22,449 nucleotides of DNA from a virus: positions 1-22,449 of IMG/VR virus record IMGVR_UViG_3300033146_002111; one strand, written 5' to 3'. Below, in pieces: positions 15,496 through 22,200 of this stretch. The notes beneath the pieces are model-generated. The model was not told the origin of the DNA. It did no database searches and was given only the letters and a program-made list of their open reading frames with translations. Numbering within the stretch: the first letter of the stretch is position 1; every line of letters starts with the position of its first letter. The position numbers and the translations under genes are program-made.

Positions 15496-15512
15496 GAGAT
15501 TTATCTGAGTTT
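15479..15512 (-). terminator. Rho-independent terminator overlapping the next promoter
   Basis: Arms 15479-15490 and 15501-15512 form a perfect 12-bp stem (AAACTCAGATAA/TTATCTGAGTTT) with a 10-base loop, followed by a T run on the minus strand. The loop holds the TTGACT -35 box of the next promoter, and the T run is part of that promoter's spacer. It ends the primase operon 29 bases after its last stop codon. Confidence 0.9.
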
Positions 15513-15541
15513 ATTTATTGTTTTAGTATGTATAAAATAGC

Positions 15542-15865
15542 TTATTTAATATACTTAACTCCGTTTGCCTTAGCATATTTAATCATTTTTTTATTTTTCT
15601 TTAATAGATAACTAAATATTAATTCCACATCATAATGTTTTAGGTTAAGGATAATGTCATCTATTTTTGCATCTTTATCAAAATACCCAATGTTTTTTTC
15701 ACCCCAATAGATTATTTGTTCCTTAGCGTCATATCTAATATCCATTAACGCATTTCTTTTAGCAGCAACGTCTCGCCTTTTTTTGATTTCACTAATATCA
15801 GTATTTACATCTTCTTTTATTACCCGGCTTATTATTTGTTTAATAAGTTTCTTTTTTATTTCCAT
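15542..15865 (-). CDS. Small basic protein with capsid-tag-like N terminus
   Basis: 107 residues, rich in Lys and Ile; family not recognised. The first 19 residues (LIKQIISRVIKED) form an amphipathic helix like that of the winged-helix protein at 2796-3146, and both continue with an Arg-Arg-Asp-x-Ala-Ala segment followed within a few residues by Asn-Ala-Leu. The rest (about 45-107) is predicted mixed alpha/beta with a basic C terminus. Its start overlaps the end of the primase gene by 10 bases, and its ribosome binding site (TGGAG) lies within that gene. It is the last gene before the terminator at 15479-15512. Whether the shared N terminus is a targeting signal is inference. Confidence 0.6.
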   Translation of the reverse strand: MEIKKKLIKQIISRVIKEDVNTDISEIKKRRDVAAKRNALMDIRYDAKEQIIYWGEKNIGYFDKDAKIDDIILNLKHYDVELIFSYLLKKNKKMIKYAKANGVKYIK

Positions 15866-16830
15866 TTACTTAACTCCAGTTTAAGTTTAAATTCTGCAAG
15901 GTCACCCTTTGATATTGTAGATTTAACCAATTTATTTATATTTATTCCTAACATTGATAATTCGTTTAAATCTTTATTATTATATTGTTCGAACCAAGTA
16001 CTTATTGAATATCCTAATTTAACATATTTTAACATAGAAGTTAATCCTGTTAAATCATTATCAAATGTAATTATTACATTTTCCTTATTCAAACCAAATA
16101 ATTCTATATATTCTAAGTTTACTTTAGCAGTATTAACTGCTATCCAATTAGGATCTACATTTGATATATCATAAATTGATTCACCGATATATACTTTTTT
16201 ATTCTTATTAATATTAAATATATTATGATATGAAAAGTACTTATCATCAAAAATTGTTATCTTATTTTTAACCTTAGTTAATGTAGGATTTATGGACTTT
16301 AAAGTGAAACCATATATTTCATTGTTTTTGTAATACAAAGGGTGTACTATATAATTGTCATAGGAATAAAACGTTTTTATTAGTTCCTGTGAAACTTTTC
16401 TTTTTACTAGATATGCATAATGTAAAGAATTTGGTTTTATCTTATTAAATTTTTTAATTTTTGTTATATCTATTAATAAATTTTTGTCTATATTAGTTTT
16501 TACTAATAATTTTTCTTTTTTGTCATTCTGAATAATTAAATTTTCATCTTTTAAACTTGATAATTTAGTTTCATTTATTTCTGCTTTATATTGTGAATAT
16601 AAATCTTTATGAAATGTCCATAAATAAGAACTGAATTTCATTCCTGCTTGACAATTATGACAATAATATCTATAATCTTTATTTTTAAGGAAATATCCAC
16701 GTGATTTATATCTGTGACTATTACCTTCATTACAAACTTTACATTTGCATCTGATAAATGAATCAGTTTCAAGAACTCTTTCAAGTCCATTTCTGAATTT
16801 ATCAAAGTATTTTTCTTCTAAACTAAACAT
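15856..16830 (-). CDS. DNA primase, T4 gp61-like
   Basis: Makes RNA primers for lagging-strand synthesis, acting with the replicative helicase. The 324-residue product is close to T4 gp61 (342). The N-terminal zinc finger uses C30-x2-C33 and C57-x2-C60 (with C28 nearby), in the CxxC...YYCHNC arrangement of phage primases. The TOPRIM-type core shows VYIGESIYDI (213-222, catalytic Glu E217), then VIITFDNDLTG (252-262, the acidic FDND) and KDLNEL (286-291). The start overlaps the stop region of the membrane-protein gene; the ribosome binding site is weak (AAGAAAAA), so coupling is likely. No helicase gene is seen in the window. All key residues are present. Confidence 0.85.
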   Translation of the reverse strand: MFSLEEKYFDKFRNGLERVLETDSFIRCKCKVCNEGNSHRYKSRGYFLKNKDYRYYCHNCQAGMKFSSYLWTFHKDLYSQYKAEINETKLSSLKDENLIIQNDKKEKLLVKTNIDKNLLIDITKIKKFNKIKPNSLHYAYLVKRKVSQELIKTFYSYDNYIVHPLYYKNNEIYGFTLKSINPTLTKVKNKITIFDDKYFSYHNIFNINKNKKVYIGESIYDISNVDPNWIAVNTAKVNLEYIELFGLNKENVIITFDNDLTGLTSMLKYVKLGYSISTWFEQYNNKDLNELSMLGININKLVKSTISKGDLAEFKLKLELSKWK

Positions 16831-16831
16831 A

Positions 16832-17038
16832 TCATTTTTTCTTGTTGAAAAAATTTAAAATCATTGCTAATGAAAACGCAAATAATGTAGTTCCAATAAA
16901 TACAATGAACGGTATCATTAACTGAATTGGTGAAAAATCTATTATTTTAAAATAATCTAGGTACATCATTAAGAAATGAATAGCTAATGAAATATGAAAT
17001 GGTTTGTTATTTTTTAAATTCATTTTATAAGAATACAT
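16832..17038 (-). CDS. Small two-helix membrane protein
   Basis: 68 residues from the ATG at 17038, chosen because AAAGGAGTAAC sits just in front of it. The frame is open further upstream to 17071, but those ATGs lie in a duplicated 12-base unit (ATGATAAAAAGA, 17048-17071) that contains the ribosome binding site itself. Two hydrophobic segments (about 16-30 and 38-62) predict an inner-membrane hairpin with a basic N terminus and a Lys-rich C terminus. There is no known family. It is the first gene of the primase operon behind a strong promoter. Small membrane proteins in this position are often phage early proteins acting on the host envelope, but nothing here proves it. Confidence 0.6.
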   Translation of the reverse strand: MYSYKMNLKNNKPFHISLAIHFLMMYLDYFKIIDFSPIQLMIPFIVFIGTTLFAFSLAMILNFFNKKK

Positions 17039-17089
17039 TTTGTTACTCCTTTTTATCATTCTTTTTATCATTCTCTTTATTATATCTAT

Positions 17090-17118
17090 AATATAACCAA
17101 TTAAAGTTAACTTGTCAA
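17090..17118 (-). promoter_or_regulatory. Sigma70-like promoter of the primase operon
   Basis: -35 TTGACA (17113-17118), a 17-base spacer ending in GGT, and -10 TATATT (17090-17095). The symmetric ATTATAGATATAAT (17079-17092) seen at 9778-9791 recurs here, as does the leader up to the AAAGGAGTAAC ribosome binding site. Confidence 0.87.
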
Positions 17119-17143
17119 GAAAAAAGATTTATTAAATGTAAAA
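17114..17143. repeat. 30-bp exact repeat of 22225-22254
   Basis: These 30 bases are identical to 22225-22254. In the other copy they end inside the left arm of a 26-bp hairpin. Here only that arm remains and its partner arm is missing. The sequence beyond is replaced by a short AT segment and then the 80-bp repeat, so this looks like half of a terminator-promoter unit cut by a recombination event. Confidence 0.85.
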
Positions 17144-17159
17144 TAAATTATTAGCCGTT

Positions 17160-17239
17160 TAAGTGTCTTTTAGTGTACTTTGATAGTGAAATGATAAAAT
17201 TATATGGTTGGAGTAAGAAAGTGAAAGGAATGTACTACT
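17160..17239. repeat. 80-bp direct repeat, copy B
   Basis: Same orientation as 190-269, 77 of 80 bases identical. This copy includes the stop codon (17235-17237) of the terminase small subunit gene and forms its 3' flank; no terminator hairpin is seen there. The AGTG boxes are better kept than in copy A (an extra TAGTG at 17185). The two copies bracket about 17 kb that holds the virion, glycan and primase genes. Confidence 0.92.
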
Positions 17240-17828
17240 CTATCACCTCTACGTCCTCTATTTCTATCTGTTGAGGTTCTTCTTTTATTTTTTTAATAAT
17301 ATCCGATAGATTTGTATTTATTACTTCACTATCATTATCCTTAGCTTCTTTTTCCAATCTTTGTTTCTCTTCAATTTCATATTGTTGAAGTGTATATATT
17401 TCGCGGACATTTTTATATAAATCTAACATCATTTTACTTGACTGATTCATAGAATTATATAATTGCATAATAACATTTATTTGTGCAGGTGAACTTAAAT
17501 TCTTTTTAGTCATTGGAACTGCTGCTAATATCCTTTTTGTTTGACTCATTATTTGTTTCATATTATCTCTAATATCTAAATAATCATGCACAAAGTTTTT
17601 TGTTAATTTATCTATGGTATTATCAGTTATACTATTTGAAACTGTTTCATTTTTTAAATCCAATTCAAAAATTTCGTCTGGCTCTTCTTGTAAACTTTCT
17701 AAGTCATTACTCATAGGATCAATACCTATATCTGATATTTGACCTAATAAATCTGACATCTCAGCCTCCTGTTTCTCTTGCATTTTCTTTTGAATAATTT
17801 GGTTTCTTAACTCTGCTTTACTTTTCAT
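17235..17828 (-). CDS. Terminase small subunit, T4 gp16-like
   Basis: 197 residues, slightly longer than T4 gp16 (164). The central region (about 75-150) matches gp16 by eye: an acidic lead, then DYLDIRDNMKQIMSQTKRIL (T4 [20 protein letters not shown]), a loop with SSPAQINVIMQLYNSMNQSSK (T4 [20 protein letters not shown]) and LDLYKNVREI (T4 LKLHKDMKDI). gp16 forms ring oligomers through this coiled coil, recognises packaging start sites and stimulates the large terminase. The N and C termini are long acidic/Gln-rich helices. AGGTAAG precedes the ATG. In T4 the next gene is the large terminase; here an 80-bp repeat and a new operon follow instead, and no large terminase is in the window. It is transcribed with early-type genes from the promoter at 19418-19446. 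Confidence 0.72.
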   Translation of the reverse strand: MKSKAELRNQIIQKKMQEKQEAEMSDLLGQISDIGIDPMSNDLESLQEEPDEIFELDLKNETVSNSITDNTIDKLTKNFVHDYLDIRDNMKQIMSQTKRILAAVPMTKKNLSSPAQINVIMQLYNSMNQSSKMMLDLYKNVREIYTLQQYEIEEKQRLEKEAKDNDSEVINTNLSDIIKKIKEEPQQIEIEDVEVIE

Positions 17829-17833
17829 TTATC

Positions 17834-18292
17834 TTACCTAAAAATTATATTTTTTGGATATTTATATTTGATATGAACCTGTTTAATTTCCTGTTCTATA
17901 ATTAACCTAGTAGATTCTGGTATTTTGCTCCAATCTTTGTTATATGTTTTTTTATAAAACTCTAAAAATGATTTAGCATCCATATTCGTATTTTTTAACT
18001 TATAAGGACCTGATTGCCAGTCACATATCATTTCCTTAATATTATTTATAATTGGTGATTCATTAAAAAATAAAGTTGCTATATGATGACTTTTTGTATT
18101 TCTATGTTCTATTTGAATTTGTTCGTTATATGTCCCTATAAAAATTGACCATATTTTATCTAAGTCATGCCTCCTAATAGTAGGGTAATTTAACCAGTCA
18201 TTAAATCCATATACTTTTAAATATATTTCATTCACATAATATAAATGTTTAAGTGCATAAATGGTTCTTTTTATCCTTTGAATATAAGTCAA
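17834..18292 (-). CDS. Uncharacterised protein, possible HD-like fold
   Basis: 152 residues starting at TTG (18290-18292). The start is supported by AAAAGGAG six bases upstream. The segment RRHDLDK (about 40-46), a later EHRNTKSHH (about 62-70) and CDWQSGPY (about 90-97) recall small phage proteins of the DUF5662 kind, which carry His-Asp pairs and may bind metal. I am not sure of this assignment. It overlaps nothing and lies 5 bases before the terminase small subunit gene in the same operon. No membrane segment is present. Confidence 0.5.
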   Translation of the reverse strand: MTYIQRIKRTIYALKHLYYVNEIYLKVYGFNDWLNYPTIRRHDLDKIWSIFIGTYNEQIQIEHRNTKSHHIATLFFNESPIINNIKEMICDWQSGPYKLKNTNMDAKSFLEFYKKTYNKDWSKIPESTRLIIEQEIKQVHIKYKYPKNIIFR

Positions 18293-18308
18293 TTAGTACT
18301 CCTTTTTG

Positions 18309-18998
18309 TTATTTTCTTTTACTGGGTATCATTTCTAGTTTAGTAGTTCCTGCAATTGTTTTATTATTTATTATAATTTCCTTTGAAATTTCACATTCGC
18401 CCTTTATTATAGATGCACCTTGAATAGTTACCAATCCAAAAACCTGAGCATCCTCACATATAACTGCCAAATCCTTAATAAGAGCATGACCTCCAACTCT
18501 TGCGTTATCAAATACCTCTACTTTATCAGTAATATCACATTTACCACATATTGATGAGTTTCCATATATTTTAACATCGTCCCTTATCCAGCATCCGTGA
18601 TATACATATGCATTTTCAAATATTTGGGCATTACCATAAATAAGAACATTTTGCATTACCTGAGCATCATCATATACCCTAGCATTACCATAAACAGCAG
18701 CACGTTGATGAACCCAACTATTACCTTCGTGTGATAAATTATGTTCACCCTCAATCCAGCCACCCTTAATATCTTCTGTAATTTTACCGAAATTTTTAGT
18801 AGATATGATTTCTTTTAGTATTACTCCACCCTTACCCTTTTTCTCTTTTCCTGTAAATTTATATTTTTTGTTTATTATAATTTTTGTATTTTTGATTGCA
18901 TCTATATTATTACAGAAAGGACATACCAATCTATTTTCTCTAATATATGTTTTTATAGTTTCTTTTTTGCAAATTGAACATTTAGAAATTCTTGCCAT
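18309..18998 (-). CDS. Zn-ribbon plus left-handed beta-helix protein (YdcK-like)
   Basis: 229 residues. The N terminus carries a four-Cys zinc ribbon (C7-x2-C10 and C26-x2-C29). From about residue 80 the sequence is a chain of hexapeptide-type repeats: GWIEGEHNLSHEGNSWVHQRA, then many turns of the x-A-x-V-Y-G-N-A type (residues about 95-205). This is the left-handed beta-helix seen in E. coli YdcK and in many phage proteins. YdcK-like proteins are called acyltransferases by fold only; the acceptor and donor are not known and no catalytic His can be assigned here. AAGGAG precedes the ATG. It is the second gene of the operon that ends with the terminase small subunit. Confidence 0.7.
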   Translation of the reverse strand: MARISKCSICKKETIKTYIRENRLVCPFCNNIDAIKNTKIIINKKYKFTGKEKKGKGGVILKEIISTKNFGKITEDIKGGWIEGEHNLSHEGNSWVHQRAAVYGNARVYDDAQVMQNVLIYGNAQIFENAYVYHGCWIRDDVKIYGNSSICGKCDITDKVEVFDNARVGGHALIKDLAVICEDAQVFGLVTIQGASIIKGECEISKEIIINNKTIAGTTKLEMIPSKRK

Positions 18999-19014
18999 TT
19001 GGTACTCCTTAGTT

Positions 19015-19359
19015 TTATATTCCTAAACAATATTTATCAGCATCTTCAATTTCTTCAAGCCTTAGAGCATATTCTATAATTCCAATTCCTGTTAATCCAT
19101 TAAATTCTAAACGGCCTGATAATGAATCTAAATGGTACCAAGAATTATTAAAATCTAAATATCCTGTGAATAGTGGTTTAAATTCCCATACCAATTCATC
19201 TCTTAACCAAGTAGTACTTTTAATTCCCTCTGCCCATAAATCTAATTTCTGTTTATAATTTTTATCGCGTTTTGCCTTACTAATCATTAATTCTAGTAAT
19301 TTTAAAGGATTAATTTCGTGTATCTTTTTAATTTGTTTGGTTTTTAACAAGTTAATCAT
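19015..19359 (-). CDS. Uncharacterised protein, 114 aa
   Basis: No family recognised. The N-terminal 40 residues are basic and helical; the rest has several aromatic-rich strands (GYLDFNNSWYHLDSLSGRLEFNG) followed by an acidic helix. AAAAAGGAGAACC precedes the ATG. It is the first gene after the promoter at 19418-19446, and its leader is almost identical to the leader of the gene at 20293-21006. That position suggests an early accessory protein. Confidence 0.6.
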   Translation of the reverse strand: MINLLKTKQIKKIHEINPLKLLELMISKAKRDKNYKQKLDLWAEGIKSTTWLRDELVWEFKPLFTGYLDFNNSWYHLDSLSGRLEFNGLTGIGIIEYALRLEEIEDADKYCLGI

Positions 19360-19417
19360 TTGGTTCTCCTTTTTTAATTTTCATTCTCTTTATTATATCT
19401 ATTGATTTATCAAGATA

Positions 19418-19446
19418 AATATAACCAAAAAAAGTCCTTTTGTCAA
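19418..19446 (-). promoter_or_regulatory. Sigma70-like promoter of the terminase-small-subunit operon
   Basis: -35 TTGACA (19441-19446), a 17-base spacer ending in TTTTTTTGGT, and -10 TATATT (19418-19423). The -35 is in the loop and second arm of the terminator 19431-19453. It should drive four genes down to 17235. Confidence 0.85.
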
Positions 19447-19453
19447 GGACTTT
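19431..19453 (-). terminator. Rho-independent terminator overlapping the next promoter
   Basis: Arms AAAGTCCTT (19431-19439) and AAGGACTTT (19445-19453) form a perfect 9-bp stem with a 5-base loop and a T run on the minus strand. It ends the transcript of the two genes and pseudogene upstream. The hairpin also contains the TTGACA box of the next promoter. Confidence 0.88.
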
Positions 19454-19470
19454 AATTGAATTATGTTAAT

Positions 19471-19882
19471 TTATTTTTCGTATACATTACCCTCGGCATC
19501 TACTCTTATCAAAGGACCATCTGACTTAAATTCCACTCTTGTTAAAAGTTTTTCAAATAAATTCATACGTACATCTGTAAGTTTATAATGAATGTATTGA
19601 GAGGTGAAAATATTCATTTTACCTTTAGTCAAATCTATACTATCACAACATATATAATATCAGGTTGATCTTTATATACAACTCTATCTGTTTTTCAAAT
19701 ACCTCTGATTTTGTATAATGATTTATAGGTACTCTTACCTTTTCCCTGTTATTACACTTTCAATATACATCATTTCTGTACATTGATATATCGCTAATTA
19801 CTTTATATAACCCAGTTGCACCTTGTTGACGATTAACTACATAGTCACATTCTTTAAAAGGAATAAATGGTTTTAATGTATT
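19471..19882 (-). pseudogene. Decayed tandem copy of the 135-aa gene
   Basis: This 400-base gap has no intact gene but still holds coding remnants. One frame, from 19882 to a stop at 19643-19645, reads TLKPFIPFKECDYVVNR then LYKVISD, clearly related to KKPFIPFVLGDYVTHR and LYKVVSQ of the intact gene at 19881-20288. It is broken by TGA at 19760-19762. After a frameshift near 19640, another frame continues to the stop at 19471 and ends FKSDGPLIRVDAEGNVYEK. At the DNA level, 19856-19873 is identical to 20077-20094. There is no start codon or ribosome binding site; the 5' third is absent. This is a tandem duplication decaying by stops and frameshifts. A 48-codon ATG frame near its end might still be translated. 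Confidence 0.7.
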
Positions 19883-20288
19883 AATATTTTTCCTTTTTCC
19901 TTTGCTCTACTTTAGTTAAATCTTTAACTAATTGATTATATAAAATTTTACCAGTTTTAACATTACGGATTACACAGGCATCAAAAATTTCAGGTTTTTG
20001 TGAAACTACCTTATAAAGGTCAAAATCATTTTTATCTGTTGGCTCTATGCGATGTGTTACGTAATCGCCTAACACAAAAGGAATAAATGGTTTCTTGAAT
20101 TTTTTGGGTTGTACAAATTCATTTCTCTGTATCAATTGATTTTTAATTTTAACATATTCATCTTTAGATATTAACCAAATCATATTATTCGTTATTGAAT
20201 GTACTTTTGTTTCTGTAACTACTATTTTATCAGCAGGAATAATATGTTTTTCTTTATTCACCCAATCCATAAATTCTATATATTTCAT
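19881..20288 (-). CDS. Uncharacterised protein, 135 aa
   Basis: Family not recognised. The N terminus (1-55) is a mixed alpha/beta region; residues about 62-110 form a small beta-rich unit (KPFIPFVLGDYVTHR ... LYKVVSQ ... ACVIRNVKTGKILYNQ), which could be an SH3-like barrel reading YKV and ILYNQL as strands. The C terminus is a basic tail. Its ribosome binding site (GAGGTAAC) overlaps the stop of the preceding gene. A degraded relative follows immediately downstream, so this locus has duplicated. Confidence 0.6.
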   Translation of the reverse strand: MKYIEFMDWVNKEKHIIPADKIVVTETKVHSITNNMIWLISKDEYVKIKNQLIQRNEFVQPKKFKKPFIPFVLGDYVTHRIEPTDKNDFDLYKVVSQKPEIFDACVIRNVKTGKILYNQLVKDLTKVEQRKKEKY

Positions 20289-20292
20289 TTTG

Positions 20293-21006
20293 TTACCTCA
20301 TTATAATTTTATTATTATGTTTATATAGTTTTAAAAAACTCGATTTAGTTCCTGAATGTCTTTTGCATTGTTCAAAATCATAAATTTCATAACCAAATCC
20401 GTCAGTTAATATTTTTTTAGTAGAAATATAATACTTATCATTATTAAATCCTGTACTACCTGCACTTTCAACATGACAGCCATCTGATAACCATTTTTCA
20501 AATAATTCTATATTTTTATCCTTTGAATGTATTACTAAATAACCTTCTTCGTCAATTTTACCTATTGACCGATCTCCTATATGTATATGACCTCTTATAT
20601 CATATTCGCCTATTACAAAATGCAGTTCCTTATCATAAACTTTTAAATTTAATGTAGTATCATTTTTCTTTAGTTCTTTAAGTAATTCTTGTTTATTTTC
20701 TATTTCAGTTTCTAAAATATATATTTGCTCTTTTATATTAGTTTCTGTTTCGTAAGTTTTTTTAATTATAGGTTGTTTAATATTTGGTAATTCATTCTGA
20801 ACATTTATTTTTGTATCTGTATTTACTAGATAATGACAATTATTTTTTATATAAGTATCTACCTCTCTAACTATTCCGTCATTGCCATATAAACAAATTC
20901 CTTTTGATGTTAAATCAGCAAGTTCAAATGTTGAATAATAACCAATTACATTTTTATTAGTCGCTTCAGTTTCGTTCGCGTACACTGCATATACAATTTC
21001 GCCCAT
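20293..21006 (-). CDS. Uncharacterised coiled-coil protein, 237 aa
   Basis: Family not recognised. Residues 1-65 form a small alpha/beta unit with YAVYANETEA at the front, as in short phage proteins that handle time-out or tag-like roles; the match is not strong enough to name. Residues about 88-118 are a coiled coil. The C-terminal half (about 120-237) is beta-rich with repeated Gly-His and Asp turns. AAAAAGGAGAACC precedes the ATG, with a leader shared with the gene at 19015-19359. It heads the operon started at 21043-21072. Confidence 0.6.
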   Translation of the reverse strand: MGEIVYAVYANETEATNKNVIGYYSTFELADLTSKGICLYGNDGIVREVDTYIKNNCHYLVNTDTKINVQNELPNIKQPIIKKTYETETNIKEQIYILETEIENKQELLKELKKNDTTLNLKVYDKELHFVIGEYDIRGHIHIGDRSIGKIDEEGYLVIHSKDKNIELFEKWLSDGCHVESAGSTGFNNDKYYISTKKILTDGFGYEIYDFEQCKRHSGTKSSFLKLYKHNNKIIMR

Positions 21007-21042
21007 TAGGTTCTCCTTTTTTAATTTTTATTCTCTTTATTA

Positions 21043-21072
21043 TATATAATCAAAAAAAAGTCCTTTTGTCAA
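21043..21072 (-). promoter_or_regulatory. Sigma70-like promoter, weaker variant
   Basis: -35 TTGACA (21067-21072) with an 18-base spacer to TATATA (21043-21048), or a 17-base spacer to TTATAT. The GGT before the -10 seen in the other promoters is changed to TGA. It should drive the genes at 20293-21006 and 19881-20288. Confidence 0.65.
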
Positions 21073-21078
21073 GGTTTT
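21056..21078 (-). terminator. Weakened terminator hairpin
   Basis: On the minus strand AAACCTT-GACA-AAAGGACTTT followed by eight T. Compared with 19431-19453 the first arm lacks GT, leaving a short CCTT/AAGG stem with a 2-base bulge. It lies 9 bases past the stop of the gene at 21087 and probably lets some transcription through. Confidence 0.5.
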
Positions 21079-21086
21079 TAATTGAA

Positions 21087-21359
21087 TTAAATTAAAAATT
21101 CATCTAAATAATTTTTTAATTTAATTACCTCTTTTTTATTTAATATAGTTTCTGAAAAATGGCCGTAATAATTATTATATCCAAAAATATATTTCAGTGC
21201 TACCCATATCCTTTGAATAAAATTATATGATGTGTTCATATATTTAGTAAAATATATTTCTTTATGGTAATCCTCATTAGTAAAATACATAAATTGTAAA
21301 TCGTGCGCAGGTTCAAATTTACAATCGCAATTAACATTTAAGATTTTTCTGTTTTCCAT
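21087..21359 (-). CDS. Uncharacterised small phage protein, 90 aa
   Basis: No function assigned. The centre (about 45-70) reads FIQRIWVALKYIFGYNNYYGHF, a Trp-Lys-Tyr-Ile-Phe-Gly-Tyr pattern that recurs in small uncharacterised phage proteins; two Cys (11, 13) lie near the N terminus. It ends in an acidic helix. The start overlaps the previous gene by 22 bases, and its ribosome binding site (AAAGGATC) lies within that gene. Confidence 0.6.
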   Translation of the reverse strand: MENRKILNVNCDCKFEPAHDLQFMYFTNEDYHKEIYFTKYMNTSYNFIQRIWVALKYIFGYNNYYGHFSETILNKKEVIKLKNYLDEFLI

Positions 21360-21514
21360 TTACGTGATCCTTTTAGTAATTGATAAATTTTATTCTCTGC
21401 TATTTGAAGCTCTTCTATATCTAATTGCTCTAGTGCCTCAATTAACCTACTATATGTTCTTTTAGATTTCTTACAAGTACATTTATTTTTATCCTCTCTT
21501 TCACCTTTATTCAT
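21338..21514 (-). CDS. Small charged helical protein, 58 aa
   Basis: Open from ATG 21514 to TAA 21338: a basic N terminus with a CTC pair (C12, C14), then a helical part (YSRLIEALEQLDIEELQIAE) and a basic C terminus. AAGGAG lies 9 bases upstream, inside the end of the preceding gene, whose stop overlaps this start (ATGAATAA). It overlaps its neighbours on both sides, as expected for a real gene in a tight operon. Function unknown. Confidence 0.65.
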   Translation of the reverse strand: MNKGEREDKNKCTCKKSKRTYSRLIEALEQLDIEELQIAENKIYQLLKGSRKWKTEKS

Positions 21515-21926
21515 CTATTGACTCCTTTACTTTTATATTGTATTTCCTAGTATTTTCTAATAGCCTTAGATTATTAACTTTATAATTATATTTTTTTATC
21601 TCTATACAATGGACCTCTGAATTTAAAAATTTTTCAAATATTCTAGTAATATTAATTTTTTCATTATCTATGGTTATGAATTGCTCACTTGATTTATCCT
21701 TATATACGACAGTTTCTATTTCGTAAAATTCTGAATGCGTATATTCTGGGTCTGTTGAATATGACCATGTTGCTATGGACGCTACTGATATTATTAGTAA
21801 AGCAAGTGTACCTCCATTGATAATGGTCAATTCAGAATTATTTTCGGCAAGTGAAATTAAATATGTAAAAAATAAAATGATTAATATTATTGTAATTATT
21901 AAGATGATTGGTGTTGGTATGAACAT
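21507..21926 (-). CDS. Small membrane protein with cytosolic or periplasmic C domain
   Basis: 139 residues. Two hydrophobic segments (about 6-27 and 38-55) predict a membrane hairpin; the remaining 80 residues are hydrophilic and beta-rich (FYEIETVVYKD, EQFITIDNEKINITR, VHCIEIKKYNYKV). No family is recognised. AAGGAGTAAT precedes the ATG. It lies in the operon started at 22201-22229. A role at the host envelope fits the topology but is inference. Confidence 0.6.
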   Translation of the reverse strand: MFIPTPIILIITIILIILFFTYLISLAENNSELTIINGGTLALLIISVASIATWSYSTDPEYTHSEFYEIETVVYKDKSSEQFITIDNEKINITRIFEKFLNSEVHCIEIKKYNYKVNNLRLLENTRKYNIKVKESIDE

Positions 21927-21997
21927 TTTATTACTCCTTATAAATTATTATTAGTACTATTATAAAAGATATTGATAGCATATATAACATGTGCATT

Positions 21998-22162
21998 TTA
22001 ATTTAATAGTTTCCAGTTAATATATGACCATTCTTCTATACTTGTACCCCAATCTGAAACTACATCCATAATCTTACAATCGCTATATTCCTTTGGAACT
22101 ACTAATATTTCTTCTGCTACTAATTTTTCAGCATCGTTAAAACATTCTACTTTAATTTTCAT
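21998..22162 (-). CDS. Small acidic protein, 54 aa
   Basis: Open from ATG 22162 to TAA 21998, starting MKIKVECFNDAEKLVAEEI and ending with a Trp-rich tail (VSDWGTSIEEWSYINWKLLN). AAAAGGAGTAT lies 5 bases before the ATG and a strong promoter lies about 45 bases upstream, so this is the first gene of its operon. Strand, helix and strand segments suggest a small compact fold; function unknown. Confidence 0.7.
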   Translation of the reverse strand: MKIKVECFNDAEKLVAEEILVVPKEYSDCKIMDVVSDWGTSIEEWSYINWKLLN

Positions 22163-22200
22163 TTTATACTCCTTTTATATTATTTTCTTTCTTATGATAT

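Larger units (their letters stand above)
19362..19473. repeat. Duplicated leader/terminator cassette, copy 1
   Basis: The stretch of ribosome binding site, leader, promoter and hairpin resembles 21009-21090. The outer parts (GGTTCTCCTTTTTTAATTTT and ATTCTCTTTATTATAT near one end, AAAGTCCTTTTGTCAAGG then TTTAATTGAATTA near the other) are nearly identical. The middle differs by about 20 inserted bases here. Confidence 0.75.
21009..21090. repeat. Duplicated leader/terminator cassette, copy 2
   Basis: This matches 19362-19473 over its two ends, with a shorter middle. Here the hairpin arm has lost two bases (GT) and the -10 region reads TTATATATA rather than GGTTATATT, so both signals appear weaker than in copy 1. 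Confidence 0.75.

Noticed and set aside
17039-17071. Upstream start at 17071 for the small membrane protein
   Set aside because: The extra codons contain the AAAGGAGTAAC ribosome binding site for the ATG at 17038 and come from a 12-base duplication.
190-17239. A composite mobile element bounded by the 80-bp repeats
   Set aside because: No transposase, integrase or homing endonuclease lies between the copies, the repeats have no inverted ends, and the interior holds core virion and replication genes. Recombination between the copies remains possible.
19571-19617. A short intact gene (48 codons, ATG near 19617 to TAA 19471)
   Set aside because: It has only a weak AAAGG and continues the frame of the decayed copy of the 135-aa gene, so a remnant is the simpler reading.
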